NCBI GenBank assembly: GCA_003554965.1
Contig: PWHR01000006.1
Span: 1 to 45,548, forward strand
DNA length: 45,548 nt
Direction of reading: 5' to 3'
DNA from: Thermoplasmata archaeon
Lineage (GTDB): Archaea > Thermoplasmatota > Thermoplasmata > Halarchaeoplasmatales > Halarchaeoplasmataceae
Numbering within the stretch: position 1 is the first letter of the stretch; each line of letters begins with the position of its first letter. The position numbers and the translations under genes were made by a program. Below, piece by piece: positions 25,665 through 34,459 of this stretch. The notes below the pieces were generated by a model. It did not search any database, was not told the DNA's origin, and was given only the letters and a program-made list of their open reading frames with translations.

Positions 25665-26145
25665 ATTTATATAATGTGCTCGAAGAGTTGAATGTGAGCT
25701 CTAGTGTTCCGTCCATGTCTTCCGATATATGGTAAAAGGCACGACATTTTGTACTTTTTTGTATCTTTTACTCATCTTGGTAATCAAATTCCCGATGGCA
25801 TAAGAATTTCTTCAAGAAATTCTCATTTACTTAGAAAATCTTTGATTTTCTGAGGGTCATAGGAATTCTGGATTCCTATTTATAGTCAAAGACACGACTT
25901 TTAGTGATTTTTCAGTGTCTTTGACGTCTATTGGGATTGTCAAACAATCCCAGTTTATATTTCTGGAACATGTTCTAGATATCTTAGGAAAGTGATCTTT
26001 CCTAAGAGAATATAGAGTTCTCCTCGATGGTTTTGACGTCTCACCTCCGGATGCTATAGATGGTGCCGAGGCTGAAGCTGTAATAATGGGTGTCCTTTTG
26101 AACCATGCGAAACTCACTTGTATATCGATCTTGATCAAAAATCAG
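25665..26145. other. Non-coding gap with a dense hairpin cluster
   Basis: A 481-bp gap between converging genes. 25665-25800 is AT-rich with one weak hairpin (CCATGT...ATATGG near 25714-25733). 25803-26022 is the hairpin cluster. The 10-base TTTGACGTCT appears at 25920-25929 and 26032-26041. From 26023 the plus strand is open for about 40 codons (DGFDVSPPDAIDG...), possibly a gene remnant that I cannot identify. Confidence 0.6.
25803..26022 (+). repeat. Cluster of eight hairpins
   Basis: In order: 25803-25823 (AGAATTTCT/AGAAATTCT, loop TCA); 25833-25851 (AGAAAATC/GATTTTCT, loop TTT); 25859-25879 (ATAGGAATT/GATTCCTAT with one wobble, loop CTG); 25885-25925 (11-bp arms GTCAAAGACAC/GTGTCTTTGAC, 19-base loop); 25932-25952 (TGGGATTGT/ACAATCCCA, loop CAA); 25962-25979 (TCTGGAACA/TGTTCTAGA, no loop, one wobble); 25982-26007 (11-bp arms TCTTAGGAAAG/CTTTCCTAAGA, loop TGAT); 26006-26022 (GAGAA/TTCTC). 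Most of the 220 bases are paired. Confidence 0.8.
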
Positions 26146-27435
26146 TCACATCAGTTTAGTCTGTTTGCCCCCGCGAACACTCAATGTATTTACCTTCTCT
26201 ATGCTTTCGTCTTTCTCTATCAGGTCGATGATATCTCTTTTTGGAACCGAGGCCTGTATCTCTTTTGTCCGTCCTCTTCTCCCGAACGACTTGACCCTTG
26301 CATTTACCAGGCCCAACATATCCAATTCTGATATCAGATCCGTTATCCTTCTTTGAGTCAGTGGATTCATGCCGGATCCTTTCGCCACTTCATTGTACGC
26401 AGAATATACTTCCCCTGTCGTCAATTTTTCTCCCCCGTTCTGTTCCATCAGCAATATAGAATACAATACTAGTTTTGAGTGAGTTGGTAGAGTGTTCACG
26501 GCCTCTCTCACGCAGTCCTGTTCTATCTTGTTCTTTGCTCTGTAGACGTGATCAGTGCTGACTCCTTCATCTCTTTCCCTATCAGCGATCTCAGCCGATA
26601 CTCGCAGCAGGTCCAAAGCTCTTCTCGCATCACCGTGCTCCTGAGCTGCTAACGCGGAGCAAAGAGATATCACGTCGTTGCCTAATACATGAGGTTCGAA
26701 GGCTTTCCCCGCTCTATCCGAGAGTATATCTTTCAACTGTTCCGCATCGTAAGGTGGAAAGATCATCTTCTCTTCACCCAATCTACTTTTCACTCTAGGG
26801 TCCAAAAACTCCGTAAATTTCAGGTTGTTAGAGATACCGATCAAACTCACTTTACTTTGTTCCAATTCAGAATTTATCTTCGAAAGGTGGTATAGGACGG
26901 AATCCCCACTCTTCGTTACCAATTTATCCAATTCATCTAATATGATCACTACGACTCGCGGTTCCTCATCTATTTTTTCTCTAAGTGATTCATATACCTT
27001 CTCCATAGGCCACCCTGTGAAAGGTATCTGATCGCTCCACTCTTCCACGAACTTGTTACCGATATTTTTCATGACGCCGTAGTGCGTATCCACCACTTCA
27101 CAGTTGACGTAAACATATTCGACTCTCTCTATATCGTAATCGATGAATTCATCATCTAATTCACTCTCGGAACTCTCCCGTTTCAGCCTATTAACTTCTC
27201 TTTCTAAGAATCTAACAACGGCTGTTTTTCCCGTGCCGGTCTTTCCGAAGATGAGAACATTGGATGGTCTATTACCTTTCAGGGCCGTCACCATTATCGA
27301 GGCGAGATCCTGGATCTGATCCTCTCTATGGGGGAGTTGTTCTGGGATATAAGACGGTCTCAATATATCTCTATTTCCCTTAAAGACCGATTCTGAATTC
27401 ATATGCGATTTGAACACATTATCCTGACCTATCAT
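26146..27435 (-). CDS. cdc6: Orc1/Cdc6 family replication initiator
   Basis: A 429-residue archaeal initiator that binds origin recognition boxes and loads the MCM helicase. Walker A is GKTGTGKT (64-71), Walker B is VVIILDELDK, sensor 1 lies in LIGISNNLKF, and the arginine-finger region is LDPRVKSRLGEE. A C-terminal winged helix begins near residue 320 (PTHSKLVLYSILL...). The N-terminal VFKGNRDILRPSYIPEQLPHRE is the classic family start. A second ATG at residue 12 exists, but the longer form is kept. The gap upstream holds a candidate origin box. Confidence 0.93.
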   Translation of the reverse strand: MIGQDNVFKSHMNSESVFKGNRDILRPSYIPEQLPHREDQIQDLASIMVTALKGNRPSNVLIFGKTGTGKTAVVRFLEREVNRLKRESSESELDDEFIDYDIERVEYVYVNCEVVDTHYGVMKNIGNKFVEEWSDQIPFTGWPMEKVYESLREKIDEEPRVVVIILDELDKLVTKSGDSVLYHLSKINSELEQSKVSLIGISNNLKFTEFLDPRVKSRLGEEKMIFPPYDAEQLKDILSDRAGKAFEPHVLGNDVISLCSALAAQEHGDARRALDLLRVSAEIADRERDEGVSTDHVYRAKNKIEQDCVREAVNTLPTHSKLVLYSILLMEQNGGEKLTTGEVYSAYNEVAKGSGMNPLTQRRITDLISELDMLGLVNARVKSFGRRGRTKEIQASVPKRDIIDLIEKDESIEKVNTLSVRGGKQTKLM

Positions 27436-27793
27436 AGCTGATCACTTCCCTCTTTCTTAGCGACCCCTCCATTTCAAGTGGAATTCGAGACCGAAAATAT
27501 ATTCGTCTCTAAACTCATTTTCCGGTCTATCCGGGCTCGCCGTGAGGGAAAGATGCATATTCTAAACATTACTAAAAGCTTTCGTCAGACATTCACTGGT
27601 GAAAAATTCACTACGTAATAAAAGGGTTTCGTCTGACACATAGATGACACCTTTTATAGCTATTTATAGGAAAAGTCTCGTCGATAAATACTTGCTTTTT
27701 GATGTTTTTACATCGAATTTATTATGCGTCGTCGGAAGATGGAAAAAAGGAAAGGGGTTTTGCATTTTTCTAACAGATTTCAACTGCAACTTT
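27436..27793. other. Candidate replication origin region upstream of orc1/cdc6
   Basis: A 358-bp gap with no gene. It contains one good origin-box match (27464-27482, minus strand); a hairpin GAGAC...GTCTC at 27487-27509; a near-palindrome TTCACTGGTGAA at 27592-27603; the inverted pair GTCAGAC/GTCTGAC around it (about 27584 and 27632); an AT-rich tract near 27640-27725; and a purine-rich GGAAAAAAGG-AAAGGGG at 27741-27757 on the plus strand, a weak opposite-facing candidate box. Archaeal origins are commonly adjacent to cdc6. Confidence 0.5.
27464..27482 (-). promoter_or_regulatory. Putative origin recognition box (ORB)
   Basis: The minus strand reads TCCACTTGAAATGGAGGGG. From memory, the archaeal ORB/mini-ORB consensus is close to TCCAnTnGAAAC followed after a few bases by a G run, and this site fits the half-palindrome and the GGGG end. 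It lies about 30-45 bp upstream of the orc1/cdc6 start. Confidence 0.5.
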
Positions 27794-29701
27794 TCATTGT
27801 TTTTCTCTCAACGAACCGAGTTCTTCCGCTACATCTTCAAGCTCTAGTCGTTTCAGGGTAGTTTTCATAGGAACTCCTTCTTCATCCCAGCCTCTCACAT
27901 CGTAATACCGATCGAGCTCCTCTTCAAACTCTCTCCTCGAGAGTTTTTCTCCTTCGGTCGGGCCGTACAGGACTTCATCTTTGAAGAACCTGTCGGGCAA
28001 CCTGTCGTCCTCTCTTGAAAAGCCGTTGCGGAGGTTGAAAGCTTTAGAAAGGTTGTAAGCACGCTCACCGACATCCAAGAACTCTTCGAGCCCCATATCT
28101 AACCCTGTTACGGCGTTCACTAACTCTAATAGGCCTTTGTCCACCATAAGTCCTCTCGAAAATTTGCAGACACCGGTCACATCGTAAAGCATCATGAGGT
28201 CTTCCATGGATTTGAGGGCGAAAGCTTTCCCTCTCAATTTCTTTGGATCATAATCCTCGAAATCCCAGTAATCGTTGGCCATCTCAAGAGCGTAGAGGCA
28301 AGAAGTGAGGTGATCGGCTCCTCTAGGAGCGACCGCAAATGCCAAGGCCATACCTCTGACTCCCCTGACCTCGAATCCGGCCGGAGGCATGCCTTTCACG
28401 TGTATGGCGAATTCTTCTGAGCCTCGGCCAAGTTTTTTTGAAGCTTCGTAGACTCCGTCACCGAGAAGCTCACCCAATTCACCTTCTTTGTGCGCCATCT
28501 TTCTCAAGGCCTCTAACATCGCTTCGGCGTTACCGAATTCAAGATCCATATCAACATCTAAAAGGCCCTTTTCATTGGCTTCCATAGCCCAAGCTATGGT
28601 CACCCCTGCGGAGATAGTGTCTAGACCCAATATATCGCATATCTCGTTTCCCTTCGCCACTGCTTCGATATCATCTATCTCACAGGCTCCCCCTAAAGAG
28701 TACTGTGTTTCATACTCGGGTCCGTCCACCTCAACGTCCCCATAAGGAGTATCCTCTGCAACGAAATACTGACTGCACGGTTTGGTACAGTATGGACACG
28801 GTCTTCTACCTTTCCTGTATTCGGCGGTCCAATACCTTGGATTCAGATCGATATATTCCTTGTCCTCGTCCAACCTGTCATAAGCCCTCTTGAAGTAACC
28901 GGCCTGCCAATTCTTCGTGGGGAAACAGCCGAGGACTTTGTTTTTGGCAGCTAGAGCTTCTCCAGTACCGTACTCCATCTGATCTTCTGGGGAGAAGCTT
29001 TCGTCTTCTGTTTCACCTTGTCCTGTGCTGATCTTTCTCCATTTACTGATCAGTTCATCGAGCTTTTCCTCCTCAGCGATAGGTATATTTTTGGTACCTT
29101 TCACTGCTATAGCTTTAAGGTTCTTAGACCCCATGACGGCGCCTCCACCCCCTTTTCCCGCTTGCCGATCCTCACACTCTATCTCGGCTATCTTTGAAAG
29201 GTTCTCTCCGGCGGGACCGATAACTGCAGTGGAATGACCTTCATGTTTTTCTTTTATCTTCTGGTCCGTTTCCCTAGTATCCAGACCCCAGAGATCACCG
29301 GCATCTTCGATCTTAACATCCTCGTCCTCTATTACTATCATGCTGGGCTCATCCGCTTTACCCTTCACCACCAGGGCGTCGTAGCCCGCTTTTTTTAACT
29401 GGTCTCCCGCTTTCGCACCAACTATCGTCTTCCCGTAGCCTCCGGTCTGAGGTGCCTTAAATCCAAAAGTGGCTTTAGAAGCCGTAGGTATCTTAGGCCC
29501 CAACAACATCCCGGGTGCCAACACAAGAACGTTCTCAGGATCTAAAGGTTTCACTTCCGGCTCCAGTTCATCGTATATTATCTTGGTGGTCAGTCCTGCT
29601 CCTCCCAGATACTTCCGTAAAGTCTCCTCGGATAACTCTTTTTTCTCAATCTTACCCTCGGTGAGATCGACTTCAAGCAGTTTTTTCCAATATCCCTTCA
29701 T
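27794..29701 (-). CDS. Aldehyde:ferredoxin oxidoreductase family tungsten enzyme
   Basis: About 635 residues, normal for the AOR family, whose members oxidise aldehydes with ferredoxin through a W-bispterin cofactor. The first three cluster ligands are CPYCTKPC (Cys302, 305, 309); the fourth is probably in VTGVCKF. The pterin-binding AGKGGGGAVMGSKNLKAI is in domain 1, as in other AORs. The start MKGYWKKLLEVDLTEGKI matches family N-termini, and a TATA box (TTTAAATAA, about 29732-29741) lies 30-40 nt before it, which excludes the longer frame from 29725. The exact substrate, and whether W or Mo is used, is not visible. Confidence 0.9.
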   Translation of the reverse strand: MKGYWKKLLEVDLTEGKIEKKELSEETLRKYLGGAGLTTKIIYDELEPEVKPLDPENVLVLAPGMLLGPKIPTASKATFGFKAPQTGGYGKTIVGAKAGDQLKKAGYDALVVKGKADEPSMIVIEDEDVKIEDAGDLWGLDTRETDQKIKEKHEGHSTAVIGPAGENLSKIAEIECEDRQAGKGGGGAVMGSKNLKAIAVKGTKNIPIAEEEKLDELISKWRKISTGQGETEDESFSPEDQMEYGTGEALAAKNKVLGCFPTKNWQAGYFKRAYDRLDEDKEYIDLNPRYWTAEYRKGRRPCPYCTKPCSQYFVAEDTPYGDVEVDGPEYETQYSLGGACEIDDIEAVAKGNEICDILGLDTISAGVTIAWAMEANEKGLLDVDMDLEFGNAEAMLEALRKMAHKEGELGELLGDGVYEASKKLGRGSEEFAIHVKGMPPAGFEVRGVRGMALAFAVAPRGADHLTSCLYALEMANDYWDFEDYDPKKLRGKAFALKSMEDLMMLYDVTGVCKFSRGLMVDKGLLELVNAVTGLDMGLEEFLDVGERAYNLSKAFNLRNGFSREDDRLPDRFFKDEVLYGPTEGEKLSRREFEEELDRYYDVRGWDEEGVPMKTTLKRLELEDVAEELGSLREKQ

Positions 29702-29870
29702 CTTATCGCCGGGCACCAATCCCATTACGGTTATTTAAAGCCAACGGAATCAAATCTGGATTACATAGAAAATTATTGGTTATGATAAATCTCAGGGTGC
29801 CCTAGAAAACAAAACTTTGCTCTACTTTAGAGGTTTTTATAAAATTTCTCACCCTGTAATTAGGTCAAAG

Positions 29871-29877
29871 TATATAA
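29871..29877 (+). promoter_or_regulatory. TATA box of the DEAD-box helicase gene
   Basis: TATATAA, centred about 26 nt before a TTG at 29900 and 47 nt before the ATG at 29921. Confidence 0.5.
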
Positions 29878-29920
29878 GTGACCCTCTCTCTGCTTTCCAT
29901 TGACAATAGGAAGTAGTATT

Positions 29921-31309
29921 ATGAACGATAATGGACAGAAGTTCGAAGAGATGTCTTTGGATAGTGACACACTCAATGCTCTTGAAGACATCGAATTCGA
30001 AGAACCGACGGAAGTGCAGGAAGAATCGATAAAACCTGCGATTGAAGGAAACGATATGATTGTGCAGGCCCGTACGGGCTCTGGAAAAACCCATTCCTTT
30101 TTGATACCTATCTTCGAGAAGATGGAAGGGAATAACGGGGTAGAGGCGATAGTGTTGACTCCTACTAGAGAGCTGGCTCAGCAGGTGGAGAATGAAGCGA
30201 GGAAGATAGGAGAACATCACGGTATAAACACTTTAGCGATTTACGGTGGAGCTAGCATAAAATTCCAGATAGACCATCTACCTAAGACCTCGTTTGTAGC
30301 GGGGACCCCCGGCAGGGTGATGGACCTCATGAGGAGAGGTGAATTGGATTTGAACAACATCAACTTTTTCGTCTTAGATGAAGCTGACAGGATGCTTGAG
30401 ATGGGATTCCTTGACGATATCAAATGGATAATGTCTAGGACCCCTGAAGAAAAACAGATAATGCTCTATTCCGCGACAATGCCTCACAAGATAGTCAAAC
30501 TAGCGAATCAGTACATGGAAGATCCGATCCAGCTAAAACTTAGCGAGGACGAGATATCCGCCAAAGGTGTGAAACAGCAGTTCATTTCGGTTGGCAGAAA
30601 AAACAAACTCTCAGCTTTATCCTCACTGCTTGACAACGAACCCGGGAAGTACCTCATATTCTGCAATACAAGGAAGTACACTCAGATATTATCAGATCGT
30701 TTGGGGAAGTTCGGTTACAAGGCTCATTCTCTCCACGGAGATATGAGTCAATCAGCAAGGACCAAAACGATGAACAAGTTCAAAGAGGGAAAGATCGACA
30801 TCCTTGTCTCCACCGACGTAGCTTCAAGAGGTATCGATGTACAGGACATCACTCACGTAGTCAACTATGACATACCGAAGTATGAGAAGGACTATGTTCA
30901 TCGGATAGGAAGAACAGGAAGATTGGGTAAAAAAGGTAAAGCAATAACCTTTGTTAGCAGAGACGAAGTCGAATTCCTAGAAAAGATAGAGGATTTTGTG
31001 GAAACGGAGATAACTGAGCTGGACCTTGAAGAAGAAGGTAGGGTCAAGCACAGAGTGGATTACGATCATCACGCTGATCTTTTCGGTATGGTTTCATTCG
31101 AGGTCAGCATGAACGGTTCCTCCTTGAATAGGTGGGAGTTGGAACAGAAGATGAAGGACTACGGTGTCAAACCGGACGAAGCAACAGTACAAGATTTAGA
31201 TAGATCGAAAGCTACGGTGAAGATAATCAAGTCGAAAGCTGAAAGAGTTAAAGATATGGACTTCTTCGAGGATGTAAAACTCGTGGAAAGAGAGGGTAGA
31301 GAGAAGTAA
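29921..31309 (+). CDS. DEAD-box ATP-dependent RNA helicase
   Basis: A 462-residue helicase. Motifs in order: Q motif region FEEPTEVQEESI, motif I ARTGSGKT (50-57), Ia PTRELAQQ, Ib TPGR, motif II DEAD (153-156), motif III SAT (184-186), IV-V HGDMSQ and ASRGIDV, and VI HRIGRTGR. A C-terminal domain of about 80 residues (HADLFGMVSFEVSMNGSSL...) resembles the DbpA-type RNA-binding fold. The ATG at 29921 has AGGAAG about seven bases upstream; a TTG at 29900 is positioned for leaderless translation from the TATA box and would add seven residues. Confidence 0.9.
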   Translation: MNDNGQKFEEMSLDSDTLNALEDIEFEEPTEVQEESIKPAIEGNDMIVQARTGSGKTHSFLIPIFEKMEGNNGVEAIVLTPTRELAQQVENEARKIGEHHGINTLAIYGGASIKFQIDHLPKTSFVAGTPGRVMDLMRRGELDLNNINFFVLDEADRMLEMGFLDDIKWIMSRTPEEKQIMLYSATMPHKIVKLANQYMEDPIQLKLSEDEISAKGVKQQFISVGRKNKLSALSSLLDNEPGKYLIFCNTRKYTQILSDRLGKFGYKAHSLHGDMSQSARTKTMNKFKEGKIDILVSTDVASRGIDVQDITHVVNYDIPKYEKDYVHRIGRTGRLGKKGKAITFVSRDEVEFLEKIEDFVETEITELDLEEEGRVKHRVDYDHHADLFGMVSFEVSMNGSSLNRWELEQKMKDYGVKPDEATVQDLDRSKATVKIIKSKAERVKDMDFFEDVKLVEREGREK

Positions 31310-31311
31310 TC

Positions 31312-32010
31312 CTAACGACTCTGAAGTGCCATCTTCACCGCCGCTTTGGAATGTATCTCAGTAGTATTGAAAGTCGGCACTTTTAGATCGTTTTCTCCAA
31401 GTATCAAAGGTAGTTCAGTACAGCCCAGGATCACGCCTTCAGCACCTCTTTCGATAGAACTTTTCACTGCAGATATAATTTTTTCCTTCGATGATGTTTT
31501 TTCTACCCCTCTACAGAGCTCTTCATAGATGATACGGTGTACCTCTTTTCTTTTATCCTCTTCAGGCACGACGACATTCACTCCATATTTTCTTTTCAAC
31601 TTGTCCCTGTAAAAATCTCCAGCCATCACGTACTCGGTGCCTAGCAACAGTACTTTAGCTAAACCCTTTTCTTTTATCTCTTCACCGGTGGCATCCACTA
31701 TATTCAGCAGGGGTAAACCCACCTTTTCTTCCACACCGTCTGCCAGCCGGTTCATAGTGTTGGCACATATCAGTAGAAAGTCGGCTCCGGACTTTTTCAA
31801 ACCATTTCCCGCTTCCACCATCATGTCCTCGAGTTCATCCCACTCACGGCGTTCCTGCTTTTCCACTATACTGTTAAAATCAAAGGAGTAGATGACCAAT
31901 TCACCAGTGTGATCTCCACCTAACTCGTCTCTGATACCTTCATTTATCATACGGTAATATTCAAGGGTAGACTCCCAGCTCATCCCGCCTATCAATCCGA
32001 TCGTCTTCAT
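31312..32010 (-). CDS. Aspartate/glutamate racemase family protein
   Basis: A 232-residue racemase of the PLP-independent Asp/Glu family. Catalytic cysteines are Cys82 in ICANTMNR and Cys197 in LGCTELP. The N-terminal IGLIGGMSWESTLEYYR is the usual signature of the aspartate racemase branch. It probably makes D-aspartate or a related D-amino acid. It converges with the helicase gene (two bases apart) and is divergent from the amidohydrolase operon. Confidence 0.9.
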   Translation of the reverse strand: MKTIGLIGGMSWESTLEYYRMINEGIRDELGGDHTGELVIYSFDFNSIVEKQERREWDELEDMMVEAGNGLKKSGADFLLICANTMNRLADGVEEKVGLPLLNIVDATGEEIKEKGLAKVLLLGTEYVMAGDFYRDKLKRKYGVNVVVPEEDKRKEVHRIIYEELCRGVEKTSSKEKIISAVKSSIERGAEGVILGCTELPLILGENDLKVPTFNTTEIHSKAAVKMALQSR

Positions 32011-32105
32011 GATTCTGTACAGTACTCATTTCAGATTAAAATTTTCCGACTGATATCAGAAGCAAATCTTTTTATGGGGTCAAATAGACTTTACCCTGCG
32101 ATAAC

Positions 32106-33257
32106 ATGAAAGCACTCATAGATGGAGAGGTAGATCCTATCACTGGTTCTAAGTTCAAAGGAACGATACTGATCGAGGACGGCAAGATAAAAGATCTGGG
32201 TCCAAATGTAGAGATACCTGAAGAGGCGGAGGTTATCGATGTAGAAGGTAAAACGGTCATACCAGGATTCATAGATGCTCACTCCCATGTCGGCATCATG
32301 GAGGAAGGTGAAGGATGGGAAGGAAACGACACCAACGAGATATACGATCCGATCACGCCGCATCTAAGAGCCTTGGATGGTATCAATCCTGAAGGAATAG
32401 CTTTTAGAGAGGCAGTCAAAGCAGGTGTAACAAGCCTTGGTGTTGCTCCTGGCTCATCGAACCCTATAGGTGGAAAGTTCGCAGCTATAAAGACTGCAGG
32501 ATCAAAGATAGTGGACGATCTAGTGATAAAAGAACCTATAGGTTTAAAGATGGCTACCGGAGAGAATCCGAAACGTGTTTACAAAGAACAGAAAAAGATG
32601 CCTTCTACTAGGATGAGCACCGCCGCACTCATAAGGGAGAAACTTTTTGAAGCAAAGAAATATTTAGAAAAGGGGGAAGAGGAAAAGGATTTCAAATTAG
32701 AGGCTCTTCTGCCCCTTCTAAAAGGGGAGATACCGGGGAGGATTCACGGACACAGAGCCGACGATATGGCGTCAGCGATAAGGATAGCTGAAGAATTCGA
32801 CTTTGAGTTGATCTTAGAGCACTGCACCGAGGGTCACAAGATAGCTGACTATTTGGCTGAAAAAGATATTCCAGTGGTTTTCGGTCCTGGACTTGCAGCT
32901 AAATCTAAAAGGGAGAACAGGGAGAGAAATTTCAAGACACCAGGCATACTCGCAGAAAAAGGAGTCAAGGTAGCGATAATGACCGACTCTCCGGTGATCC
33001 CGATAAAATATCTTCCACTGATGGCTGCTTACTCCGTAAAAGAAGGCATGGATGAAAAAGAAGCATTGAAAAGCATAACTATAAACGCGGCTGAGATCTG
33101 CGGTATAGAAGATAGAGTAGGATCTCTAGAAAAAGGAAAAGATGCAGACATCGTCGTGTTGGATGGGCCTCCGTTGGAACTCAAATCTAGAGTCGAAAAG
33201 GTGTTCATCGAAGGTGAAGAGATAGAATTGAAGGACGATATAGTGGAGAGTGGATAA
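32106..33257 (+). CDS. Amidohydrolase (imidazolonepropionase/prolidase-like, COG1228 type)
   Basis: A 383-residue metal-dependent amidohydrolase. First metal ligands are in FIDAHSHVG (His59, His61); others lie in RIHGHRADD (His214/216), LEHCTEGHK (His239) and IMTDSP (Asp294). A small beta-sandwich is formed by the N- and C-terminal strands (ILIEDGKIKDLGP, GKDADIVVLDGPPL). Substrates of this branch include dipeptides and cyclic imides, so the reaction is open. The M24 gene begins right at its stop and an MFS transporter follows, which suggests a joint uptake-and-breakdown operon. A T-rich TATA-like site lies near 32066-32076. Confidence 0.83.
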   Translation: MKALIDGEVDPITGSKFKGTILIEDGKIKDLGPNVEIPEEAEVIDVEGKTVIPGFIDAHSHVGIMEEGEGWEGNDTNEIYDPITPHLRALDGINPEGIAFREAVKAGVTSLGVAPGSSNPIGGKFAAIKTAGSKIVDDLVIKEPIGLKMATGENPKRVYKEQKKMPSTRMSTAALIREKLFEAKKYLEKGEEEKDFKLEALLPLLKGEIPGRIHGHRADDMASAIRIAEEFDFELILEHCTEGHKIADYLAEKDIPVVFGPGLAAKSKRENRERNFKTPGILAEKGVKVAIMTDSPVIPIKYLPLMAAYSVKEGMDEKEALKSITINAAEICGIEDRVGSLEKGKDADIVVLDGPPLELKSRVEKVFIEGEEIELKDDIVESG

Positions 33258-33258
33258 G

Positions 33259-34443
33259 ATGAGATTCAAACTAGATAAAAAAGTATATGAAAGGAAAAAA
33301 GAGAAGCTGTGGAAACTTCTAAGGAAAAAAGATCTTGAAGCCATATGCCTATTCTCACCCACTTTTATCTACAATCTGACAGGATTTCCTTTCATACCTA
33401 CTGAGAGACCGGTAGCATATCTTCTCACAGAGAACAAAGAGTCAGTTGTTATCCCAAGATTGGAGAAGGAACACGTAGGATACAGAGATGTGGAGTTGGA
33501 TGAGGTGATCACCTATCCTGACTATCCAGGGGAAAAACATCCTATGAAATTTGTTGAAGAAATGATAATGGAACATGATCTTGAAAAGATCGGTGTCGAC
33601 CATGACGGTTACGGGAGCGGCTACGGTTATTTTGGTCCTACACTCAGCGAACTGATAGATACTGAAATTGAGAACGTGAGGCTTGATCTTGAAAAGTTCT
33701 TCGCTGTGAAGGAGAAAGAGGAGATCGAGTTGATAGAGGAGAGCGCTAAATGGGCGAATTTAGCACTCAACCACCTGATGGAAGAGACAGAACCTGGGAT
33801 CTCAGAGATCGAGGCCAGTATGAGAGCATCGACGAAAGCATCTAAAGCCATGATCAAGACCTATGGGACAGAATTCGAGCAGACCGGTATGGGCGCTTTC
33901 CCCGTCTCTACTGGATATAGAGGACAGGTCGGTAAAGAGTCCTCCCTACCTCATGCATTAGCGCTGAACAAGACCATAAAAGAAGGCGATGTTCTCATAA
34001 ACGGTTCCGGCCCTTCCGTTGGGGGTTACAGCAGCGAACTGGAGAGGACTTGGGTTGTTGGAGAACCGACGGAGAAGCAGGAAAAGTACTTTGAACTGAT
34101 GATCCAAGCTCAAGATATCGCCTTCGATGAAATAGAAGCTGGAAAAGTATTTTCTGAAGTCGACGAAGCTGTCAGAGATTTCTATGAGAAAAAGGGGATC
34201 GAAGAAACTTGGAGACACCATACCGGCCACGGTTTGGGCACTAGAATACACGAACCGCCTTACATAGATATCGGTGAGGATTGGTTGTTGAAAGAGAACA
34301 TGGTGCTGAGTGTTGAACCCGGTATATACCTGAAAGATTACGCTGGTTTCAGGCATTCGGATACCGTTGTCGTGAAAAAGAACGGCTGTAAATTATTGAC
34401 CTATTTTCCAAGAGATCTAGAAAATAACACCATAGAAGTTTAG
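33259..34443 (+). CDS. M24-family (creatinase/prolidase fold) protein with altered metal ligands
   Basis: A 394-residue pita-bread protein: N-terminal creatinase domain (about 1-150) and C-terminal M24 domain. Usual metal ligands are Asp, Asp, His, Glu, Glu. Here the first Asp position reads INGSG (Asn), the second is SSELERT (Glu), the His is kept in HTGHGLG, one Glu is kept in SVEPGIY, and the last Glu position is RHSDTV (Ser). This departs from ordinary aminopeptidase P or prolidase and might mean a different reaction or a single-metal site. The ATG at 33259 lies one base after the preceding stop; a GTG at 33250 is unlikely. It sits between an amidohydrolase and an MFS transporter. Confidence 0.8.
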   Translation: MRFKLDKKVYERKKEKLWKLLRKKDLEAICLFSPTFIYNLTGFPFIPTERPVAYLLTENKESVVIPRLEKEHVGYRDVELDEVITYPDYPGEKHPMKFVEEMIMEHDLEKIGVDHDGYGSGYGYFGPTLSELIDTEIENVRLDLEKFFAVKEKEEIELIEESAKWANLALNHLMEETEPGISEIEASMRASTKASKAMIKTYGTEFEQTGMGAFPVSTGYRGQVGKESSLPHALALNKTIKEGDVLINGSGPSVGGYSSELERTWVVGEPTEKQEKYFELMIQAQDIAFDEIEAGKVFSEVDEAVRDFYEKKGIEETWRHHTGHGLGTRIHEPPYIDIGEDWLLKENMVLSVEPGIYLKDYAGFRHSDTVVVKKNGCKLLTYFPRDLENNTIEV

Positions 34444-34459
34444 TGCAAGATTCTAAGAG

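Noticed and set aside
25803-26022. CRISPR array
   Set aside because: The stems differ from each other, there is no constant repeat and no regular spacing, and no cas genes are in the window.
25857-26138. 93-codon minus-strand gene in the hairpin cluster
   Set aside because: It covers most of the hairpins and its predicted protein resembles no domain.
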